This document shows positions 1 through 7,733 of a stretch of 64,000 bases of DNA, one piece after another. The stretch covers positions 434,001-498,000 of the forward strand of contig JAPWJW010000005.1 in NCBI GenBank assembly GCA_028283825.1, given 5' to 3'. Both the position numbers and the translations under genes were made by a program. Positions within the stretch are counted from its first letter, which is position 1; the number at the start of each line of letters is the position of its first letter. Source of the stretch: Azospirillaceae bacterium. Its GTDB lineage: Bacteria > Pseudomonadota > Alphaproteobacteria > Azospirillales > Azospirillaceae. The notes under the pieces were generated by a model, which worked only from the letters and a program-made list of their open reading frames with translations, did no database searches and was not told the DNA's origin.

Positions 1-1197
1 TGGGTGCGGGTTGAAGGTGTTGAAGTTGGGATCGCCTTCGAAAAAGCTGCTGGAGATCTTGCCGTTGGGGTTGGTGAACAACGTGCCGCTGGCCGGGACG
101 TAACCGAAGAAGCCGCCGGACGGATCGCGCTGGTAATTGGCGATGATGGTCAGGTCGGTCTGCTCATCCGGTTTCCAGGTGAAACCCGGCTGCACCGACA
201 CCCGCTGCTGGTGCACATGGTCGATCTGCGAATCCGCCTGCGACGCCATGCCGGTCAGGCGGTAGAGGAAATGGCCGTCGGCGTCCATGGCGCCGCCAAC
301 GTCGAACGCCCCCTCCACCGCGCCGTAACTGCCGCCGCGGATTTCCACCTCATGCACCGGGTCGGCGGTGGGGCGCTTGGTCACCAACTCCGCCACACCG
401 CCGGGATTGGCCTGGCCGAACAGGACGGAGGCGGGGCCGTGCATCACCTCAATCCGTTCCAGGAAATAGGGATCGATCTGCGGTTCGCCGAACTCACCGG
501 ACAGCAGTTTCATCCCGTCCAGGTACTGATCCAGGTTGAAGCCGCGCGCCGTCATCAGCGTGTCGGTGTAGGTCAGGCTGATGCCATAGCTGTTGGAATT
601 GACGCCGGCGGTATAGCGCAGGGCTTGTGAGACGCTTTCCACCGCCTGCGCGTCCATCTGGTCGCGGGTGACGATGCTGACGGACTGCGGCACCTCGATC
701 AGCGGCGTGTCGGTCTTGCTGCCCGCCGCACTGCGGTGGGCGACATAACCGGCCACCGGGCCCGTCGCGGTTTCGGTGGCCGCTTGGGCCGCCTGGCCCT
801 CCACCCGCAGGGTGCCCAGTTGCACCACACCGGCGCGGGCCTGCGGCGGCAGGCGGCGCAGGGTGACGGTGTGGGCCGCATCCACTTCATAGCCCAGGCC
901 GGTGCCGGCCAGCAGGCGGCCCAGCGCCTGTTCCGGTGTCATGGTGCCGGCGGCGCCGGGGGTGTTCAGGCCCTGCAGCAGGTCGGCATGCACCGACACC
1001 TGCCAGCCGCTTTGCCGGCCGAACTGGGTCAGGCCGTCGGTCAGCGACTGCGCCGGAATGGCGAAGTCATGCACCGCCTGGCCGCTGGCGGTTTGCGCCG
1101 TGGCGGCCGGCGATCCCAACAGCGTGGCCACCGGCACCAGCGCCGTCGTCATGCACAGCGCCGTCGTGCGCGCCCATCCCCGCATCCCCATCCTCAT
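1..1197 (-). CDS. TonB-dependent siderophore receptor with STN domain (C-terminus outside window)
   Basis: Outer-membrane receptor for an iron-siderophore complex; the first 399 residues are present and the gene runs off the left edge. The start at 1197 follows GGAG on the minus strand and gives a signal peptide ending near 'SPAATAQT'. Residues about 40-110 form a secretin/TonB short N-terminal (STN) domain ('FAIPAQSLTDGLTQFGRQSG'), which in FpvA/FecA-type receptors contacts the FecR-type anti-sigma protein. The plug follows, with 'EVPQSVSIVTRDQM', 'LERIEVMHGPASVLFGQ' and 'NPGGVAELVTKRP', typical of the FhuE/FpvA/FoxA group. It lies 130 bp downstream of fecR on the same strand, so it is the probable target of that signalling pair. 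Substrate cannot be named. Confidence 0.93.
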   Translation of the reverse strand, partial: MRMGMRGWARTTALCMTTALVPVATLLGSPAATAQTASGQAVHDFAIPAQSLTDGLTQFGRQSGWQVSVHADLLQGLNTPGAAGTMTPEQALGRLLAGTGLGYEVDAAHTVTLRRLPPQARAGVVQLGTLRVEGQAAQAATETATGPVAGYVAHRSAAGSKTDTPLIEVPQSVSIVTRDQMDAQAVESVSQALRYTAGVNSNSYGISLTYTDTLMTARGFNLDQYLDGMKLLSGEFGEPQIDPYFLERIEVMHGPASVLFGQANPGGVAELVTKRPTADPVHEVEIRGGSYGAVEGAFDVGGAMDADGHFLYRLTGMASQADSQIDHVHQQRVSVQPGFTWKPDEQTDLTIIANYQRDPSGGFFGYVPASGTLFTNPNGKISSSFFEGDPNFNTFNPHP

Positions 1198-1327
1198 TTC
1201 CCCGTACTCCAGTTCCTGCGAAACGTGACCCACGGGTTTGGGCATCGATGAAAATGCGACGCAACATCACCCGTTTGTCAGGAGACGCCGGCGCTTTCGG
1301 TGATTTTCAAAAATTTCCGATATTTTT

Positions 1328-2257
1328 TCAGCCGGCGCTCAGCACCAACACCCAGGGGGTGATCTGGCGCACGCTGGCGCCCTGGGCCTGGGCCACGGCG
1401 CGCAGGGCCGCCACCGGGTTGGCGGTGTTGTAGACGCCAGTCAGCGGCTGCCGCGCCAGATCGCCCCCCCGCACCAGGATCACGCCCCTGAAATAGGGGC
1501 GCAGCGCGTCCACCACGGCGGCGACCGGCTGGTTCTTGGCGACGATCTGGCCCTGGGTCCAGGCGGCAACCTCATCGGGGGACACTTGGTCCTGGCGGAT
1601 CGTGCCGGCTGTCACCCGGGCCGCCTGGCCGGCGCCTAGGTCCACCGGCGGGCCGGCGTCGCCTGCCACCCGCACCCGGCCCTCACGCACCGCCACGCTG
1701 GTGCCGGTATCGTCCATCCTCACCTCGAAGGCCGTGCCGATATCGGTGGCGACGGCGTCGCGGGTGCGCACGGCGAAGGGGTGGGCGGCGTCGTGCGTGA
1801 CTTCGAAGAACGCTTCGCCCCGCAGCAGGCGCACGCGGCGACCGCCGGAATCATCTTCCACATTGATGGCGCTCTGCGGACCCAGGTGCACGGTGCTGCC
1901 GTCGGCCAGGCGCAGGGTGCGCACTTCGCCCGTGCCGGTGGCCTGGTCGGCGGTCAGGTGGCGCACCAGCGACGGGGCGGCCATCGCCAGCACCAGGCAG
2001 GCGGCCAGGGCCGCCACCACGGGGGCGGCGCGCCAGCGGCGTGGGGCGGTGTTCGCTGTGGGTAGGCGCGCCATGACCGCGACCGTGTGGCTGATCTCCG
2101 CCCAGTCCGCCGCGTGCGCCGGGCTGGCGTCCAGCCAGGCATGGAAGCGGCGGTGCAAATCCGGGTCGGCCGGCTCCTCCGTCAGGGCGACGCACCATTC
2201 CGCCGCCGTGCCGGGGGTGGGCGTGAGGTCGTTCGCCGGTTCTGATGTCGTGCCCAT
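1328..2257 (-). CDS. FecR-family anti-sigma / transmembrane signal transducer
   Basis: Inner-membrane regulator that relays occupancy of a TonB receptor to an ECF sigma factor. The 309-residue protein has a cytoplasmic DUF4880-type N-terminus ('EWCVALTEEPADPDLHRRF', 'SPAHAADWAEI'). One membrane segment lies at about residues 80-102, then a periplasmic FecR domain ('LADGSTVHLGPQSAINV', 'LLRGEAFFEVTHD'), then a C-terminal STN-like lobe ('LTGVYNTANPVAALRAVAQ'). The ATG at 2257 follows AAGGAAA at normal spacing. It lies 85 bp after the sigma factor gene and upstream of the STN receptor, giving the classic sigma/FecR/receptor order. The signalling chemistry is family knowledge. Confidence 0.94.
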   Translation of the reverse strand: MGTTSEPANDLTPTPGTAAEWCVALTEEPADPDLHRRFHAWLDASPAHAADWAEISHTVAVMARLPTANTAPRRWRAAPVVAALAACLVLAMAAPSLVRHLTADQATGTGEVRTLRLADGSTVHLGPQSAINVEDDSGGRRVRLLRGEAFFEVTHDAAHPFAVRTRDAVATDIGTAFEVRMDDTGTSVAVREGRVRVAGDAGPPVDLGAGQAARVTAGTIRQDQVSPDEVAAWTQGQIVAKNQPVAAVVDALRPYFRGVILVRGGDLARQPLTGVYNTANPVAALRAVAQAQGASVRQITPWVLVLSAG

Positions 2258-2342
2258 GCGGGTTTCCTTGAGGCGGCCGGCCGTGTGGCCTTGACCCTAT
2301 ACTTAGACGCCGGATCAGTAGGGTGTTTTCAAAAAAAGCGCA

Positions 2343-2870
2343 TCACTTCTGGCGATGCAGCCGGGCGCGGCAATGTTCCAGGCCGTCCACCACCAGCTTG
2401 TGGGCCAGGCCGATGGAGATGCCCAGATGGGCCGCGATGTCCTTCAGCTTGTGCCCGCCGAAGCGGTGCATCTCCAGCGCCACGCGGGTGCGTTCGGGCA
2501 GTTCGGCCATGGCCGCCTGCAAGGCCCGCAGTTCCGCCTTGGCCGCCACCTGCGATTCGGGGGAAGGGTGGTCCGCCGCCGCCTGTTCCGCCTGGGTGTC
2601 GGCGCCGGTGATCATCACCCGGGCCTCACGCGCCTGCTGGCGGCGGCCGTCCACCGCCAGGTTGCGCACGATGCGGTAGAGATAACCCACCGGCTCCTGC
2701 ACCAGGGTGGCGCCGGCGTCGGGCCCGGCGGCGCTGTCGAAGCGCAGATAGGCCTCCTGCACCAGATCCTCCGCCCGGGCATGGTCGCCCACGATCCCGC
2801 TGGCGTAGTTCAGCAGGCTGGCGCGGTGGGCCATGAACAGGCCCAGGATCTTTGAATCGCGCCGCACCAA
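2343..2870 (-). CDS. ECF RNA polymerase sigma factor, FecI type
   Basis: Group IV sigma factor of 175 residues. Region 2 is seen at about residues 14-75 ('LNYASGIVGDHARAEDLVQE', 'VGYLYRIVRNLAVDGRR') and region 4 at about 115-170 ('AMAELPERTRVALEMHRFGG', 'IAAHLGISIGLAHKLV'). Length and layout match FecI-like factors. It is the first gene of the minus-strand fecI-fecR-receptor block and is divergent from a LysR gene, with 188 bp between them. It probably drives the receptor gene when the cognate siderophore is bound. The region between it and fecR holds an A/T-rich tract on the minus strand (around 2315-2342) but no clear hairpin. Confidence 0.93.
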   Translation of the reverse strand: MVRRDSKILGLFMAHRASLLNYASGIVGDHARAEDLVQEAYLRFDSAAGPDAGATLVQEPVGYLYRIVRNLAVDGRRQQAREARVMITGADTQAEQAAADHPSPESQVAAKAELRALQAAMAELPERTRVALEMHRFGGHKLKDIAAHLGISIGLAHKLVVDGLEHCRARLHRQK

Positions 2871-3058
2871 TCGGTACCGGCCCCTCTGCGAACCCGGGCC
2901 GCGCTGGGCCGGGCACTATGAAATTGCGAATTGATTGCAGAACCACTCATACCCGGGGAAGGGGCGCCGCGCAAGCCGTCCGGGTTGTCTATCCAGCACC
3001 CCTTGGGCCATTGTCGCCAGGCAAGGGCCGGCGTGCCCCTCGGGAACGGGAAGCGGAC

Positions 3059-3988
3059 ATGGAAATCGCGTGGCTGAAGGATTTCCTGGCGGTGGTGGCG
3101 CACGGCGGCTTCTCCCGCGCGGCGGAGAACCGCAACATCACCCAGCCGGCGCTCAGCCGCCGCATCCGCGCGCTGGAGGATTGGGTGGGCACGCCCCTGT
3201 TCCACCGCACCACCCATTCCGTGGAACTGACCGCCGCCGGTGACTCCTTCCAGGTGACGGCGGAGGAAACGCTGCGCCGCCTGGCCAGCGGCCGGGATGA
3301 GGCGCGTGAGGTGGCGCAGGGCCATGCCGAACAGCTGCGCTTCGCCGCCACCAACGCCCTGTCGCTGACCTTCTTCCCCGCTTGGCTGCGGGGGGTGGAG
3401 GCGGTATTGCCCTTCACCATCAATGTCCAGATGGCGGCCAACCATATGGACATCTGCGAGCGGATGATGATCCAGGGCCAGGCGCAATTCCTGCTGTGCC
3501 ACCATTACCCGGGTGCCGCCACCCTGCTGGCGCCGGGGCAGTTCCGGTCCATCCATGTGGGCGACGACGTTCTGGTCCCGGTCAGCGCGCCCGATGGCGA
3601 GGGCGGGCCCCTGTTCGTCCTGCCGGGAAGTGCGGCGGCGGCGGTGTCCTACCTGGCCTACCGTCCGGAATCCGGCATGGGCCGCATCGTGGCGGCCGCG
3701 CTGGAGACCGGCCTGCCGCCCACCTGCCTGAAACCCACCTTCACCTCGCATCTGGCCAAGCTGCTGGTCACCATGGCGCTGGAGGGGCGGGGCCTGGGCT
3801 GGTCGCCCCTGAGCCTGGTGGGGGACCATCTGGCGCGCGGCGAACTGGTGCGGGCCGGCGATGAGGGCTGGGACATCCCCATGGAAATCCACCTCTACCG
3901 CTCCCGCGCGCGGCAGACGGCGGTGGCGGAAAAGTTCTGGGCGCATGTGGCGGCGCAACGGCATGAGCCTGTGGTCATGCCGTTGTAG
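3059..3988 (+). CDS. LysR-family transcriptional regulator, HypT-like
   Basis: Regulator of 309 residues with an N-terminal winged helix-turn-helix ('FLAVVAHGGFSRAAENRNIT', 'QPALSRRIRALEDWVGTPLF') and a periplasmic-binding-like effector domain. The 'QPALSRRIRALEDWVG' stretch and the 'RMMIQGQAQFLLCHHYP' stretch resemble the HypT/QseD branch, in which Escherichia coli HypT responds to hypochlorite. The ATG at 3059 was preferred over in-frame upstream starts because LysR proteins begin about here and a GGGAAG sequence precedes it. It is divergent from fecI and 185 bp upstream of the leuC-like gene on the same strand. That arrangement fits control of the leuCD-like pair, but no effector can be deduced. 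Confidence 0.9.
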   Translation: MEIAWLKDFLAVVAHGGFSRAAENRNITQPALSRRIRALEDWVGTPLFHRTTHSVELTAAGDSFQVTAEETLRRLASGRDEAREVAQGHAEQLRFAATNALSLTFFPAWLRGVEAVLPFTINVQMAANHMDICERMMIQGQAQFLLCHHYPGAATLLAPGQFRSIHVGDDVLVPVSAPDGEGGPLFVLPGSAAAAVSYLAYRPESGMGRIVAAALETGLPPTCLKPTFTSHLAKLLVTMALEGRGLGWSPLSLVGDHLARGELVRAGDEGWDIPMEIHLYRSRARQTAVAEKFWAHVAAQRHEPVVMPL

Positions 3989-4053
3989 GACGCGACGGCG
4001 TCCGCCGCAGCATTCCTGGAAGCGTCAGCGGACTGGAATGCGAGGATAGCCCA

Positions 4054-4069
4054 GGGCGCGGATGCGCCC
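4054..4069. terminator. short hairpin downstream of the LysR gene
   Basis: GGGCGC, loop ggat, GCGCCC, 65 bp after the LysR stop. There is no T tract, so it may be a weak terminator or part of the control region of the leuC-like gene. A run of A/T-rich sequence (ATAAC...GTTTAT, 4093-4111) follows it and could be a LysR-type (T-N11-A) site. Confidence 0.3.
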
Positions 4070-4173
4070 GCCCGGCGCATGAGGGAGCAAAGATAACAGA
4101 CATAGGTTTATGCGGAGACGGCATTGGGCCATGGGCCGGCTTGCCTCTCATAGTGGCTTCCAGGAGAAGCCGC

Positions 4174-5599
4174 ATGCCCCGCACGCTGTACGACAAGATC
4201 ATCGACGCCCATACCGTCTGCCGCCTGGATGAGGGCGGGCAGCTGCTGCTGTACGTCGATCGCACCATCCTGAACGAATACACCAGCCCCCAGGCCTTCA
4301 GCGGCCTGCGCGAGGCGGGACGGCCGGTGTGGAATCCCGCGGCGGCGCTGATGGTGGTGGACCACGTCAACCCCACGGCCGCCCACCGCACCCTGGAGGT
4401 GGCGGATGCCGAGGCGGCGGCGCAGATCGCCTATTTCCGTGAGAACGCGCGCGATTTCGGCGTTGAGCTGCTGGATATCCTGGACCCGCGCCAGGGCATC
4501 GAGCATGTGGTGGCGCCGGAACAGGGCCTGGTCATGCCGGGCATGGTGGTGGCCGCCGGCGACAGCCACACCACCGCTTACGGCGCCCTGGGCGCCCTGG
4601 GCTTCGGCATCGGCACCTCCGACATCGAGCATTACCTGGCGACCCAGACCCTGGTGTACCGCCGGCTGAAGACCCTGCGCGTCACCGTGGACGGGACCCT
4701 GGCCCCCGGCGTCACGCCCAAGGATCTGGTGATGGAGGTCATCCGCCGCATCGGCGCCGACGGCGCCACCGGCTACGCCGTGGAGTTCGCCGGACCCGCC
4801 ATCGCCGCCATGAGCGTGGAGGGCCGCATGACCGTCTGCACCATGATCGTGGAGGCCGGCGCGCGCGGTGCCGTCATCGCGGCGGATGAGAAGGTGCTGG
4901 CCTACATCCAGGGCCGCCCCCGCGCGCCCAAGGGCGACATGTGGGACCGGGCGGCGGCGGCTTGGCTGGCCTTGAAGACGGACGATGGCGCCGTCTTCGA
5001 CCGGGAGGTGGAGATTGTGGCGAGCGCGGTGGCGCCCATGGTGACCTGGGGCACCAGTCCCGACCAGGCGGCGGTCATCACCGGTCGCGTGCCCGCCCCA
5101 GAGGGCGAGGCTGATCCTGGCCGGCGTGCCGCGCTGTCCCGTGCCCTGGACTATATGGGCCTGGCGGCGGGCGCGGCGCTGGAGGATATCGCCATCGACC
5201 ATGCCTTCATCGGGTCCTGCACCAACGCCCGCATCGAGGATTTGCGTGACGCCGCCCGCATCCTGCGCGGCCGGCGGGTGGCGGCCGGGGTGCGCGCCAT
5301 CATCGTGCCGGGATCGACCCAGGTGCGGGCCCAGGCGGAGCGGGAAGGGCTGGACCGCGTGTTCATCGACGCCGGCTTCGAATGGCGGCAGTCCGGCTGT
5401 TCCATGTGCCTGGCCATGAACGATGACGTGCTGAAGCCCGGTGACCGTTGCGCCTCCAGCACCAACCGCAATTTCGAGGGGCGGCAGGGCAAGGGGGCCC
5501 GCACCCACTTGGATGAGCCCCGCCATGGTGGCCGCCGCCGCCGTGGCCGGCCGCCTGGCCGACGTGCGCCGCTTCGCCCCGCAGGAGGATGTCGCCTGA
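4174..5599 (+). CDS. leuC: 3-isopropylmalate dehydratase large subunit-like protein (leuC-like, +1 frameshift at 5511-5512)
   Basis: Large subunit of an aconitase-family [4Fe-4S] hydro-lyase, LeuC type. The ATG at 4174 follows AGGAG with 7-base spacing. The three cluster cysteines are visible: one in 'FIGSCTNAR' (about residue 349) and two in 'SGCSMCLAMN' (about 408 and 411); 'GDSHTTAYGALGALGFGIGT' and 'SNRNFEGRQGKG'-type motifs are present. One extra G in 'ttGGatgag' at 5511-5512 shifts the frame. Removing it restores the standard LeuC ending (THLMSPAMVAAAAVAGR..) and a stop TGA at 5597-5599 that overlaps the leuD ATG. Uncorrected, the frame reads straight into leuD and mimics a 690-residue fusion. 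Substrate is uncertain: the 'VDHVNPT' segment differs from the usual LeuC 'DHNVPT', and the neighbours are not leucine genes, so a related 2-alkylmalate or citrate-like substrate is possible. Confidence 0.85.
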
Positions 5600-6213
5600 T
5601 GGAACCCCTCATCCGCATCAGTGGTCCGGCGGCATGCCTGCCCCAGCCCAACATCGATACCGACGTCATCATGCCCAAGCAGTTCCTGAAGGGCGTGGAC
5701 CGCCGGGGCCTGGACCGGGGCGTGTTCTTCGACCTGCGCTTCGACGCCCAGGGCCAGCCCCGCCCGGACTTCATCCTGAACCGGCCCGGCTGGCGCAACG
5801 CCCGCTTCCTGGTGGTGGGCCCCAATTTCGGCTGCGGTTCCAGTCGTGAGCACGCGGTGTGGGGCCTGGCGCAACTGGGCATCCGCGCCCTGATCGGCAC
5901 CAGCTTCGCCGGCATCTTCAACGACAACTGCCAGCGCAACGGCATCCTGACCGTGACCCTGGACGCCGGTCTGGTGGCGGACCTGATGGCGGTGGCGGGC
6001 CAAGCCGGGGCCAACGGCCTGACCGTGGACCTGCCGGCGCAGACCATCATCGTGAACGCCGACGGCCGGATTATTCCCTTCGCCATCGATCCGGTGCGCA
6101 AGGATGCCCTGGTCCAGGGCCTGGACGGCGTAAGCGCCACTCTGGCCCGCCATGCCGGTGCCATCCGGGTGTTTGAGGCCGGTCACCGCCAGGCCAATCC
6201 CTGGTTCTTCTGA
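5599..6213 (+). CDS. leuD: 3-isopropylmalate dehydratase small subunit-like protein
   Basis: Swivel-domain subunit (204 residues) that pairs with the LeuC-like protein. 'NIDTDVIMPKQFLKGVDRRG' and 'NFGCGSSREHAVWGLAQLGI' are the characteristic LeuD motifs, the second containing the substrate-binding SSREH. Length agrees with bacterial LeuD (about 200). Its ATG at 5599-5601 overlaps the corrected leuC stop as TGATG, implying translational coupling. The pair stands apart from other leucine biosynthesis genes, so it is either a second leuCD copy or a specialised hydratase. The gene symbol reflects family, not proven function. Confidence 0.87.
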   Translation: MEPLIRISGPAACLPQPNIDTDVIMPKQFLKGVDRRGLDRGVFFDLRFDAQGQPRPDFILNRPGWRNARFLVVGPNFGCGSSREHAVWGLAQLGIRALIGTSFAGIFNDNCQRNGILTVTLDAGLVADLMAVAGQAGANGLTVDLPAQTIIVNADGRIIPFAIDPVRKDALVQGLDGVSATLARHAGAIRVFEAGHRQANPWFF

Positions 6214-6242
6214 AGCCCGCCCTTTCCATGAAAGTTTCAGGC

Positions 6243-6266
6243 CCCTGAATCGTCTTACTTTCAGGG
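6243..6266. promoter_or_regulatory. inverted repeat between leuD and the PepSY gene
   Basis: CCCTGAA (6243-6249) and TTCAGGG (6260-6266) form a 7-bp stem with a 10-base loop. There is no T tract, so an operator or weak terminator is possible. It lies 30 bp after leuD and 33 bp before the PepSY start. Confidence 0.35.
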
Positions 6267-6298
6267 CCCCGGTTCGGGGCATTTGAAGGGGCGCCGTC

Positions 6299-7468
6299 AT
6301 GGCCGGGGATACGGGGATCAGGCTCAAGCGTTGGGCCTGGGTGCATAAGTGGAGCAGCCTGGTCTGCACCCTGTTCCTGCTGCTCATCTGCCTGACCGGC
6401 CTGCCCCTGATCTTCGCGGAGGAGATCAACCACTGGCTGGAACCGCACCACTATGCCGACCTGCCGGCCGACACGCCGCGCGCCGACCTGGACGGCATGG
6501 TGGGGCAGGCGCGGGCCCTGTTCCCCGGCCAGGTGATGGTGTCGGCCTTCATCGATGATGACGAGCCTCAGGTCTATCTCTGGATGGCGCCGTCGTGGGA
6601 CGCCATCAAGGATGACTTCAACGCCGCCCACTTCCTGCGCTTCGACGCCCGCACCGGTGCGGTGCTGGAGAATTCGCAGCCGCAGGGCGACCAGCCGACC
6701 ACCTTCATGGAGGTCATGCTGCACCTTCATACCGATCTGTTCACCGGCCTGACAGGGGAGCTGTTCCTGGGCGGCATGGCGTTGCTGTTCGTGGTGGCGG
6801 TGGTGTCGGGCGTGGTGCTGTACGCGCCATTCGCGCCCAAGGACCGCTTCGGCACCCTGCGCACCGGCCGCACGCGGCGCCTGGCCTGGCTGGACACGCA
6901 CAATCTGCTGGGGGTGGTGACCCTGGCCTGGGCGCTGGTGGTGGGGGCCACCGGCGTGGTGAACGAGTTGTCCACCCCGCTGTTCGGCCTGTGGCGCATG
7001 ACCGACGTGGCGGAGATGCTGAAGCCCTGGCAGGGCCAGCCGGCCCCGGCGCAGGACGCGCTGGCGTCCTTGCAGCGCGCCTTTGACACGGCCACCGCCG
7101 CCCTGCCCGGCATGCAGGTGACCAGCGTGGATTACCCGGGCGCCGCCGATGGCAGCCCGCACCACTATGTGCTGTGGGCCAAGGGCGCCAGCCCGCTGAC
7201 CAGCCGCCTGTTCAGCCCCGTGCTGGTGGACGCGCGCAGCGGCGACCTGTCGGGCGTGGTCGCCATGCCCTGGTATCTGCGGGCGCTGGAGGTTTCCCGG
7301 CCGCTGCACTTCGGCGATTACGGCGGCTTGCCGCTGAAGATCCTGTGGGCGCTGCTGGACCTGGTGACCATCGTGGTGCTGGGCAGCGGCCTCTACCTGT
7401 GGCTGGTCCGCCGCGTGCCGGCCCCGGTGCGGGCCCCGGCCGACGCGCTGCCGTCCACCGGGGACTGA
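6299..7468 (+). CDS. PepSY-associated TM protein, probable ferric-siderophore reductase type
   Basis: Integral membrane protein of 389 residues. The first membrane helix is at about residues 17-40 ('LVCTLFLLLICLTGLPLIFA'), preceded by 'LKRWAWVHKWSSL', the usual PepSY_TM start with a conserved His. A long periplasmic PepSY segment follows, then helices near residues 155-178, 200-220 and 348-372. GAAGGGG precedes the ATG at good spacing. Members are commonly encoded beside TonB receptors and are thought to reduce ferric-siderophore in the inner membrane; here a TonB receptor gene follows 265 bp downstream, supporting that role. The exact electron donor or substrate is not evident. Confidence 0.87.
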   Translation: MAGDTGIRLKRWAWVHKWSSLVCTLFLLLICLTGLPLIFAEEINHWLEPHHYADLPADTPRADLDGMVGQARALFPGQVMVSAFIDDDEPQVYLWMAPSWDAIKDDFNAAHFLRFDARTGAVLENSQPQGDQPTTFMEVMLHLHTDLFTGLTGELFLGGMALLFVVAVVSGVVLYAPFAPKDRFGTLRTGRTRRLAWLDTHNLLGVVTLAWALVVGATGVVNELSTPLFGLWRMTDVAEMLKPWQGQPAPAQDALASLQRAFDTATAALPGMQVTSVDYPGAADGSPHHYVLWAKGASPLTSRLFSPVLVDARSGDLSGVVAMPWYLRALEVSRPLHFGDYGGLPLKILWALLDLVTIVVLGSGLYLWLVRRVPAPVRAPADALPSTGD

Positions 7469-7480
7469 TCCGGACCAAGA

Positions 7481-7496
7481 GTAAAGTATGCTTTAC
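7481..7496. promoter_or_regulatory. 16-bp palindrome, candidate operator
   Basis: GTAAAGTATGCTTTAC, arms GTAAAG/CTTTAC around TATG, starts 13 bp after the PepSY stop and lies upstream of the TonB receptor. It is A/T-rich in otherwise G/C-rich sequence. No matching regulator family is certain. Confidence 0.4.
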
Positions 7497-7504
7497 GTTA
7501 TTCT

Positions 7505-7538
7505 GGGCCCACCGGTATCACGCCGGCGGGCCCATTTT
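7505..7538 (+). terminator. hairpin after the PepSY gene
   Basis: GGGCCCaCCGG, a 7-base loop, then CCGGcGGGCCC, followed by ATTTTG. It is probably a terminator for the leuCD-PepSY unit. The T tract is short. Confidence 0.55.
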
Positions 7539-7733
7539 GATTCCACCTGTGCCTGGGCTGGTGCAAGTGACGTCGCGATTATTCACGGTTGCACAACATT
7601 ACGTGCAGCCGAAATCGCCTAGTGCCCGGCGGACCATTGGCAACATCCTCAATAATGCGGGGACCGAAAAGGCGTCGCGGGGCGTGAACCCAGATGTCGC
7701 GCCAGGAAAACAAAAAGGGAGGATTTCGGACTT

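Noticed and set aside
1067-1270. 67-codon open frame over the start of the STN receptor
   Set aside because: The other frame encodes a signal peptide and STN domain continuing to the window edge.
4174-6213. Single 690-residue LeuC-LeuD fusion protein
   Set aside because: The junction residues (about 5511-5598) are low-complexity Arg/Gly/Pro read in the wrong frame; the +1 correction gives the standard LeuC ending and an overlapping leuD start.
4108-6429. 773-codon minus-strand open frame
   Set aside because: It is a shadow of leuCD, low complexity, without a ribosome site.
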